In this document: in pieces, positions 56,301 to 64,000 of the stretch
How positions within the stretch are numbered: position 1 is the stretch's first letter
Layout of the letters: every line of letters starts with the position of its first letter
Origin: Heterotrichella gracilis
Lineage: Eukaryota > Sar > Xanthophyceae > Tribonematales > Xanthonemataceae
Assembly (NCBI GenBank): GCA_032358255.1
Contig: JAULBX010025264.1
Span: 1-64,000 of the forward strand
Length of the DNA stretch: 64,000 bases
Direction: 5' to 3'
Program-made: the position numbers and the translations under genes
The notes under the pieces: model-generated
The model's input: only the letters and a program-made list of their open reading frames with translations
The model's database searches: none
Told to the model about the DNA's origin: nothing

Positions 56301-58958
56301 TAGTGCAACTGTCTGTGGGTTGGGTTGGCTTTCTGCACTGTGGTGGACGCGCGTACTGTGGTGGACGCGTCTCCACACCTACCTGCAGGCTAATGTAGCC
56401 TACTCCCCCACCCAGAAGGGCGCCGGAGCAGATGGCCCGGATGGTCATTTTGCCTATGGTATCATCACCATCCCCTCCTATCCACATCCTAAGACACACC
56501 TGATGCCCTGGCATCGTGACCAGCCTGCCTGCATGCGCACTGTAACCCTGGTTATCTCCCCACTGTCAAACACCCCCCTCTGCTCACTCCCACAGGGAGC
56601 AGGAGCAGATTGCCCGCATGGACGCTGCACAGACTGAAACCAAGAAATGCCCTATTGTTCCATGCTTTCACACACCCGTGTGCCACATACCCCATCTCCC
56701 ACCCTCCCGCGTTCTTTCAGTGCAGATACCTGCAAGGGGAGTAATACCCCCCCCTGCTCATCTCCCCACTGCCAAACACCCCCCTCTCCCCCCACCCACA
56801 GGGAGCAGGAGCAGATTGCCCGCATGGACGCAGCGCGCGCAGAGACCGAGAAGATCCTTGCTGCCCAGCAGGCTGAGGTGGACCGCAAGAAGGCTGACAT
56901 GGCACGCAGGGATGCGGAGAGGGAGGCGGTCAAGGTGCGGTGGGAAGGGGAGGGGAGGGGAGGGGGTTGCAATCCGTGTCTAAGAAGTGATGAAGATAGT
57001 GCACTGTCGCCTCACGGCCCGTCGGCCTTGCCCAGGGTAGCAGATGTTTTGGTGATGCGCACTTTGGTACAGTACTGGCGTTTAATTTCGAATTTGTATT
57101 CAACATCCCATATACAAATATTCCAGGGGTAATATTCCATCATCCAATTCAGATTCAATTCCACAGCCCAAATTCGATTTCCAATCGATTGTAAATTGGA
57201 TCCACCGCGTGCCCGCAGGCCAAGATGGCTGCTGAGCGCGCCGCCGCCAATGCCGAGGCCCGCCGCCGCGCCGAGGAGCGCATCGCCGCCGCCATCGACT
57301 CCAATCGCGCCATCATGGCGCAGAAGCGGGCAGACTACGACGCCAGGCAGAAGGCAATGGAGGCGCGCCGACAGGTAATTTTTTTTTTAGTATTTTGTTT
57401 TCCAAATCAAATGGCATTTCAGCTGCCTGTCCTTTGCCATCAAGTGGAGACACTCTAAGGGGCGCCCACTAGGCAGCCGCTGGCTCAGTGGCACGCTGCG
57501 TCTCTACATTCAACGCCATGTGTACATGAGGCTTAGGACCTGTCATATTCAATAAAATTGATCACGTCTTAACAAATAAATCACTTCTTTATTTTGTGCG
57601 CCAGGCTGGCGAGGCTGAGCGGCAGGCTGCTGAGGAGGAGGGCCGGGCGCGTGAGCGTGCCAAGGAGGAGCAGCGGCGGGGGGCGTACAGGGACGCGCAG
57701 GCAAAGCTGGCGGGGAGGATCGAGGGTGAGTGGCGGGAGGGGCGATGTGGTGGGGGCGTAGGTTTTTGCTTAACTACTAATTTGTATGGGGGGTCGTGGG
57801 GTAGGGGTTGAAGGTCTGGGTCCTGGAGGTGGTGGAGGATCCACATATGTTTAGGCATCCAACCTGTTGCAGCGCAACATTGTACCACCATGCACCAACT
57901 TTACAATCCCTCTCTCCCTTGAGGGTCTACATCCCGCCTTCTTTTCAAAGGATATTCCCCACTTCACGTCACTCCCCTGTTCCATCTCCCCAGGCATCCA
58001 GAACCGCGCCTCGACCAAGGACCACCGCCTTGAGTGCCTGCGCAGTGAGAACAGCCAGCACAGCCAGCACAGGAAGCTGGCCAGGCAGCTGCACCTGCAG
58101 GACAAGGTGGAAAAGGTGAGGGAGGGGGAGGGAAAGAGGAGGGGAGGTGAGGACAGGGGAGGGAGGAGGTAAAATTAAATTATTTTAAACCTGCTGCTGT
58201 GGATGCTTTTATAAATTGTGCAATGCATTATGGTCACACGGGTGGAGGGCATGTGAAAAAGTAAACAATGAAGTTTGCTGCCTGTTCAAGGGCAGCCGCA
58301 TTGGTTCAGGGCAATGATTGGCATATGCATGTGACCATGTGACCACGTGTGGTATGCAGGTTGAGGCCAACCGGCGCAAGGACACCTACCGCCGCGAGCG
58401 CCTGCTGAATAAGATTGAGGAGGACACCGAGAGGGCGCACGATGTAGTGCGCCAGAGGCAGATGCTGCAGGTGGGTGGGTGGGGGGATGGCACTGGTTCA
58501 ATTCAACAGATGGACATGAAACAGCGCCATGTGGTGTAGGTGGGGACGAGTAGTGGGGCTGTGATTGTATGGCACCTAGTGCTACTAGGTGCTACGGGTG
58601 GGTTATCCACTCAGGCCCGCCCACATCCCCATTTTGGCCCCGTCCATTCACATGATGGCGACATTCATGCAACATCCACCTTGCCAAGTGATGTCATGTC
58701 ATGCATCAAATGATACCATGCAATCTTAATTAACCCATGTGATGTCATGTCAACGGTGCATCTTCACCATACCCCCCTTGCTCCCCTCAGGATGCCCGCA
58801 AGGCCGCCAACATGGCCGCCTCCTTCCAGCGGCAGCGCCTGGTGGAAGCCATTGAGCGGCTGCAAACCACAAAGAACTGGGCGGCGGTGGCGGGGCCAGA
58901 CGGGCAGATCAACATTGGGTCGCTCATGGCTCGGGTCACGGGGACGGGCGGGAAATGA
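53329..58958 (+). CDS. CCDC177-like coiled-coil protein, probably ciliary
   Basis: Thirteen exons chain in phase to 531 residues: 53329-53388, 53722-53785, 54030-54193, 54680-54870, 55259-55319, 55561-55683, 56123-56244, 56802-56934, 57219-57374, 57605-57725, 57994-58115, 58360-58470, 58791-58958. The N-terminal block SPRSVEACLRLGVDPHELLY then an MYERCERLRQERLTSLLAER helix matches the start of the animal CCDC177 family. A Pro-rich linker (about residues 120-135) follows, and then a nearly continuous highly charged Glu/Arg/Lys/Ala helix from about residue 150 to 500, a long single or coiled-coil alpha helix. The C-terminus is globular-looking (NWAAVAGPDGQINIGSLMAR). No membrane or signal segment is seen. 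A ciliary role is inferred from family resemblance and composition. Several introns contain decayed copies of exon ends. Confidence 0.85.
54383..54625 (+). repeat. Copies of exon-3 3' end and exon-4 5' end in one intron
   Basis: 54386-54430 (gagcgatgcgagcgcatgtg then ggaggtgcggctgggcc) repeats the exon-3 end and donor at 54170-54212. 54571-54625 (gcgctgcactatcctgc, gcgcaagacaaccgcagagg) is a decayed copy of the exon-4 start at 54680-54735. Confidence 0.65.
55062..55092 (+). repeat. Copy of exon-4 3' end with donor
   Basis: The words gaaggcgcgcaggctggagg and tgctgcgcaggtaggggg are nearly identical to 54840-54876, including GCAG|GTAGGGG. A usable alternative donor exists, but no matching acceptor was identified. 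Confidence 0.9.
55727..55842 (+). repeat. Two decayed copies of exon-6 3' end
   Basis: ggctggagataagggaggag (55727-55752) and gctgcggctgagggaggatt (55812-55842) resemble the exon ending gctgcagctcagggaggaga (55660-55690). Both lie downstream, in intron 6. Confidence 0.6.
56412..56655 (+). repeat. Two copies of exon-8 5' end
   Basis: 56593-56650 keeps the cccacag acceptor and REQEQIARMDAAQTETKK against the functional REQEQIARMDAARAETEK. 56412-56450 is older (GAGADGPDG...). The functional exon starts at 56802. Confidence 0.88.
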
Positions 58959-61794
58959 GGGGGTTTTAATGGAGTGGGTTTGGGGTTTGGGGGTTTGGGG
59001 TTTGAGGTCACGGGGTGAAAGGGAGGGGGGGCTGTGGGCGGGGAGGTATGAGGTGCTGCCAACGATGGTGCGATCAGGGCCCATCAGTGTGTGTGCACTT
59101 CAGCATGGGCGAGTGTGTTCAGGGAGGGGAGGGGAAACTTGTCAGGGTTGCCAGGGCGCGAATGGAAGGGAAGCATTGGAACTATTGGTGCGCCCCTCCC
59201 CTTTCCAGCGTTTTGGGAGGGGAGGGACCAGTCGTGAGTGGATTGGGGGAGGTGGGGGTGCGAAGGGGGGCCGCTACGGGGCAATAAAGCAGGAAAGTGG
59301 GTAGGTCCTGTTCAAGCATTGTATTGATACCGGTGTTCCAATTTGCGGCCACTTCTGTCTGTGTTTTGAGGTGTTCAAGCACTACCAAAAAGCTTTTGGC
59401 ACTTTGTACAGCATTGCCACCCAAGTCAAACTTCTGCGTTCATAAGCTGCTGAATGTCTAGTTAAATAAATTTTGCAACCGCCGTTCAATCGGAGCCCAT
59501 CGGCGCATCAAGAATAATGTTGGCCATCAACAGCAATTTCATCTGCCTTTGAGAAATTTGAGGTTAACTTTCCCCCTTTATATCTATTGCTTTTCAGACC
59601 TGCTTGTGTACACCTGAAAAATTTGTGCATATTTCCCCATCTGTATTGTTTTTTTGCCTGCTTTGTCTTTGCACCTGAGTTGACTTTTGATGGCCAGTTT
59701 TGTCTGAGACCATATACCATCATGAGACCCACTGATAAATGTGGCGGTGGCAATCATGAACCTGCGCTAGGCTGTGTCAAGTCTCCTTGGCCCAAGGCTT
59801 GCGCACATGGCGTATGTGTTGTAATATGCATTTTGGCGCCAATGCTCTTGACAAGTTCATTGTGGGTATTAAATATAGCTACGGTAGCTACAGAAACTGT
59901 CAAAAAGTCTGCAGGCTCGTCTGGAGTTCGAGTTTTGGAACCAAGTTGATCACCAGTGTGCCAACACACTTTTGCTGTCGGAAGTTGGTGGGCAGCAGGT
60001 GGGTGTATGCATGCATAGTGGCTGGTTACGAGGTTGCGAAGGTTTGGTCGTGAGACCCGACAGCTGTCCACTAGTACTTCGTTTCCTTTCATGTGTTACC
60101 AGTGTGACTCAGTTGGGCAAACCGGGTGCATATGGACCCAAGTTAAGGGGGACGTTTTATGCATGCAGTCAAGCACACAACACCAGTAAAAGCTGTTGGA
60201 GCAAGGTAACACCAGGTTGGAATGCCTTACACGTAATGCCTTTTCAGAGTTTGGGCAGCTGGCAAAGTACTTTGTCAGGGCACATCACCCTTTGTCTAAG
60301 CCCTCTTCCAGCACCCACCACATCCACAGTGGTTGACAGACACGTTACCATTGTCTTTCAGGCACCATTCACCATCAAGCATGGACCAGCCGTCGGAAGC
60401 CACAGCAAGCGGCTGGATCCCAGCCCATTCCCACGAGCGGTGCTTCATACACTCCCTCCCTGACCACCTGCTGCAAGGCATCCTGGGAACACAGTACCCA
60501 CATAGTGGTTCTTTGACGACACCTGATATTAAGTATGCAGCACGGCTGCAGCTGGTGTGGGACCTTGCAAGTAAAATCTCATGAGTCATGGTCAGACCAC
60601 AGTAGAAATTTTACTGAAGCTTGATTGAAGGCATGAAAATGATTGTCTAATTTTAAATCAATTGTAAGAACGCATGCTACTTCATGAAGTAGCATGCGTT
60701 GATCAGTGTTCCACAAATCATGATGTTCCACAAATCATGCATCCTGCAACGTCGCCAGGTCTTGGTGTGACTCATCAATGATATTGCCTTCAGAAAACGC
60801 AATCCTAGTCCAAACCCTTCACGCTCACTGAGGGTTAGTAACCAACCCTGCACCCTACACTGGTCCAGCAAGGCCTCCAGCAGGCTCCATGCCCCAAGGG
60901 GGTACATTCCGTCAGGATGATCACAGTGCCTGAAGTTCAAGGGGCACGTACCCTCAGGCCTGAAGGCACCCGGGTGACCCCAATCAATTATGATAATGCC
61001 TGTTCCAAGCCTGAAGGCACCTGACAATCATGACGGCAGTGGTCAATGCATGCAATTAGCAACCACAACCGCCCAGCCCGATGCCCACTCACAACTTGCA
61101 CTGCAATTAAAGGTAGCTCAACTGCTTCAACTGCAACCAAAAACAGGTATTTGATAATACTACGGCCCTGGCACAAACTACGCAATGGAATGTGGACTCT
61201 AAACAGAAAATGCGCAAGTGCTAGCAAAATCCATCGATGTCATTACTCTCAACAGGTAACACCATTCCAACCTGCTGCCCCCAGTCTCTGGCATCAAGTT
61301 CTTGGCTATCATGGTGCACCTAGACCAATGGCCCTTCCTCACAGCTGCAGCCAACCCCCCCCCCTCCTCCCACCCTCCATTGGCAACCATACCCGCTCCT
61401 CCCCTCTCGCAAGCTACTAAGCAGGCCAAGAGCACTCCTATCCCCAAAGGGTGTGGAGGGCACCACCTGCGCATTTGGTCGCTGGAGTTCCAATCCCCAG
61501 GTCCTGGATTGATCCCCAGGCCATGCCCCAGGCGTGATCCCAAAGCTTGATCCCGATATTTGAGTTACCGTATTCTCCACACACCCTTCTCCCTGCCCCG
61601 CACAGGCCCATGACCAGTCCCCGTGCTACGATGGATACCCCCCCTCCCTCCCCCCCCGCGCCCACCCTTCCTCCGCTCCTTCTGACGAGCTCCTGCCCCC
61701 CGCCTCCCCCCCCCTAATTTCCCCTCTCCCCAGTCCCTCCCACAAGCTCCTCATGATCCCCGATTACATGCTCCTGCTTGGATGGTCTCCCTGA
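58959..61794. other. Intergenic, no recognised gene
   Basis: Several open frames up to about 190 codons occur, but none shows a motif. A short stretch near 60440-60580 (+, LPDHLLQGILG...) is vaguely F-box-like and not called. A 32-bp perfect palindrome lies at 60669-60700, and gttccacaaatcatg repeats twice just after it. Confidence 0.45.
60669..60700. repeat. 32-bp perfect palindrome
   Basis: AACGCATGCTACTTCA is followed directly by its reverse complement, with no mismatch and no spacer. It ends sharply on both sides. Confidence 0.9.
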
Positions 61795-63678
61795 TCACAA
61801 GCTCCTCATGATCCCCGGCGCCAGGTTGATTGTGTCCCTGATCACCAGCAACAAGCCAGTGCCCAGCAGCAGCAGCAGACCAGAGGCCATCACCACTTGC
61901 TCAACCTGGGGGTGGGGGGTGGGGGGTTACTGGTGGGTGCTGGGGTTGGGGGTGGATGCAGGGCGCAGGTTGGGGTCAGAAAGTGGGGATGGGAAGATGC
62001 ACAATGCAATTTGTCTTCCCCAGCAATCTTGACGCAAACGCCGACATTTGCAAACACCGGCAACATCGATTTTGAAACATTGACAACAGCCACAAGTTGG
62101 AAAGCGTATGGAACTACACCCACTTCTTTGGTGGTAGGGATTCTAGAACCACTCCCACTTCTCAACTTGTCCACTCTGCCTGCACACTGGACACCATGCC
62201 ACCGACCACACCATGGTTCAAAATGTCGTATCCATGATTCCACCCAAAATCCACCACTCTCACCTCCTTTGGCAGCTTCTTTCCCCCCCTCAGCGCCTCC
62301 ACAATCAGCAGCAGCATGTACCCCCCATCAAGAGCAGGCAGGGGGAGCGCGCTAACCACAACCAGACAGACATTTACGCTGCTCAATAAGTGGACACCAT
62401 GCGACCAACTACACCAGGGTTCCCTCCCCTCTCACCTCCTTGGGCAGCTTCTTTCCCCCCCTCAGCGCCTCGACAATCAGCAGCAGCATGTACCCGCCAT
62501 CCAGGGCGGGCAGGGGGAGCGCGTTAACCACCGCAAGGTTGATGTTCACAATGGCGGCAAACTGGAACAGCCCGGTGACGTCTGCACGTGCCACCTCAGC
62601 ACCCACCGCCACGATGGCGATGGGCCCCGACACCTGCTCGGCGGTTTGGCTGAAGTTGGTGACAATCTGCTTGAGGCCTGTGGGATGGTAGAATGGGGGT
62701 GACCACAGGGTTGGAATGGCAACCCTATTACAATTCTACTGCTAGTTACGTTATATCACGGCGTTGCTGCATGCCTGCACAGTGCGGATTGGGGAGAAGA
62801 GCGCAGGGTGTAAACTTCCTATTACGCGCCAACACATCGCGATGGGCCCCAACACCTGCTCGGCGGTTTGGCTGAAGTTGGTGACAATCTGCTTGTGGCC
62901 TGTGGGATGGTAGAATGGGGGTGAGCACAGGGTTGGAATGGCAACCCTATTACAATTCTACTGCTAGTTACGTTATATCACGGCGTTGCTGCATGCCTGC
63001 ACAGTGCGGATTGGGGAGAAGAGCGCAGGGTGTAAACTTCCTATTACACGCCAACACATCGCGATGGGCCCCAACACCTGCTCAGCGGTTTGGCTAAAGT
63101 TGGTGACAATCTGCTTCAGGCCTGTGGGGAGTGGAAGGGGGTTGCGCCAAGGCCTATTGTGGCAATGCTATCATACTTCATTACATATCCTAATTTAATT
63201 TTTTGTTTAAGTTATATCATGGGAATGCTGCACGCCTGTGGAATGGGTGGCCGGGGAGGAGGGGGCGTCTTTCTGTTATGCATCAACATATGGCAAGGAT
63301 AATGAGATAATAATAGGTTCACTACTATCGTATTACCCTTGCACAAGGCAACGGGGAAATAACACCTGCTCAGCGGTTTGGCTGAAATTTGTGACCTGTT
63401 GCCGAAGTGTTGATGCAACACAATATAGCAAAGGGCTATGGGGCATGACATTGCCACAGAGGCCTGGCTAAAGCTGAGGACACTGACATGTGAAAAGTAT
63501 CACATGAAAATATATATGATGTACATGTAACAAGATAATGATCCATAGCAGTTACCAACCGGGCATCTCTTGTTTTTGGGAAGTACTGTTACATAGGGTT
63601 TAGGGTCAGGGCTTAGTGTTTGAGGCATACCTCCCAAGACGTCAAACCACATGAGCATTGCGTACTGCCCCTTGCCAC
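61795..63678 (-). CDS. ARASP-type site-2 (M50) metalloprotease, C-terminal part
   Basis: Intramembrane zinc protease resembling plant ARASP, a plastid inner-envelope site-2 protease. Phase-consistent exons are 63678-63631, 62677-62436 and 61905-61795. They encode QYAMLMWFDVLGG, GLKQIVTNFSQTAEQVSGPI, AIVAVGAEVARADVTGLFQF, the zinc-ligand motif region NINLAVVNALPLPALDGGYM, EALRGGKKLPKE, and a last membrane helix ending MRSL. The HExxH and PDZ parts lie upstream, beyond what I could assign; the gene may continue past the right edge. The LDGG Asp that completes the zinc site is present. The exon at 62677 is flanked by extra partial copies on both sides, so alternative splicing is possible. 63855-63945 looks like a decayed upstream copy of the 63678 exon. 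Confidence 0.85.
62252..62350 (-). repeat. Well-preserved copy of ARASP exon 3' end
   Basis: Reads LPLPALDGGYMLLLIVEALR then GGKKLPKE and GTGAGAG, in the same frame and with the same donor as the functional 62436-62540. Third-position changes predominate. It lies downstream in the intron. Confidence 0.9.
62677..63130 (-). repeat. 222-bp tandem repeat carrying the ARASP exon 5' end
   Basis: The boundary word cctgtgggatgg or cctgtgggg occurs at 62677, 62899 and 63121 (222 bp apart each time). Units are almost identical through the intron part and repeat the first about 55 nt of the exon (QIVTNFSQTAEQV). Older partial copies lie at 63362-63400 and perhaps 63450-63480. Confidence 0.92.
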
Positions 63679-64000
63679 CTGAAGCACCTCCACCGGCCCC
63701 TGGGGCATGACCCCCCAACGCTGGGTGCAGCGTACGGTGCGTAGAGTCAGACGTAAGGGCCTATCCCCAGGGCTTAAGGTTTAGGGTAAACGCCAAATGG
63801 AAAGGGTGTAGGGTGAGTGCAAAGTGTGTAGGGTGCGTGCACCTCCGACCACCGATCCCATCAGTTGTGCGTACTGGCCCCCTGCACCATCCCCACCGAC
63901 CCTAGGGCAGCATCCCCCACTGCTAGGTGCAGTGTGTAGGGTCCAGTTTGGAATTCACGATCAGGGCTTGAGATTAAGGGTGAACGCCGCATGCAGTGCA

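Noticed and set aside
60296-60589. F-box gene
   Set aside because: Only a LPDHLL-type word; it lacks the rest of an F-box and any linked exon.

Overview
The window reads as nuclear DNA of a green alga, probably a chlorophycean (Chlamydomonas-like) lineage. Every recognisable gene is split into many short exons with GT-AG introns, and the exons join in consistent phase. The gene set mixes plant-type functions (an ARASP-type plastid site-2 protease, a two-domain plant-type carboxyarabinitol-phosphatase-like protein, peroxisomal acyl-CoA oxidase) with cilium-type functions (a Flattop/FAP126-like protein and a CCDC177-like coiled coil). Arabidopsis-type telomere words (CCCTAAA/TTTAGGG) are scattered through introns. 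The species cannot be fixed from the sequence alone.

Layout: 1-2771 (-) short-chain dehydrogenase, cut by the left edge; 3.8-4.3 kb tandem repeat; 5093-6471 (-) Flattop/FAP126-like ciliary protein, divergent from 7649-8786 (+) SAP-domain protein; 10.2-10.6 kb (-) weak exon; 11.4-12.1 kb (-) GIY-YIG (T5orf172-like) fragment; 13354-15184 (+) heptad/14-residue-repeat protein, followed by a 144-bp near-perfect hairpin; 16904-21739 (-) a rhodanese + dual-specificity phosphatase + FHA fusion, divergent from 22928-25392 (+) a helix-hairpin-helix (Amun-like) protein; 26.05-30.2 kb (+) two diverged tandem copies of a membrane-protein gene, the first carrying two in-frame stops; 31180-36352 (-) acyl-CoA oxidase, divergent from 36800-39987 (+) an unrecognised probably plastid-targeted membrane protein; 41322-45014 (-) phosphoglycerate-mutase-type phosphatase, divergent from 45794-51266 (+) eIF3d; 51912-51984 (+) tRNA-Arg(UCU); 53329-58958 (+) CCDC177-like coiled coil; 61795 to about 63.7 kb (-) the C-terminal part of an ARASP-like protease, which continues beyond the last readable exon.

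The most striking feature cuts across genes. Introns in most multi-exon genes carry short, decayed tandem copies of the neighbouring exon's end, usually with the splice junction and some adjoining intron. I count over 25 copies in nine genes, at spacings of about 50 to 270 bp. Some copies keep an open frame, while others have stops or lost splice sites. They look like fossils of repeated micro-duplication at AG|GT exon borders. This would explain why the introns look gene-like, and it bears on how introns grow or arise in this genome.

All exon borders given were derived by eye from GT-AG sites, reading frame and phase continuity. No transcript evidence was available. Where phases do not close I say so.
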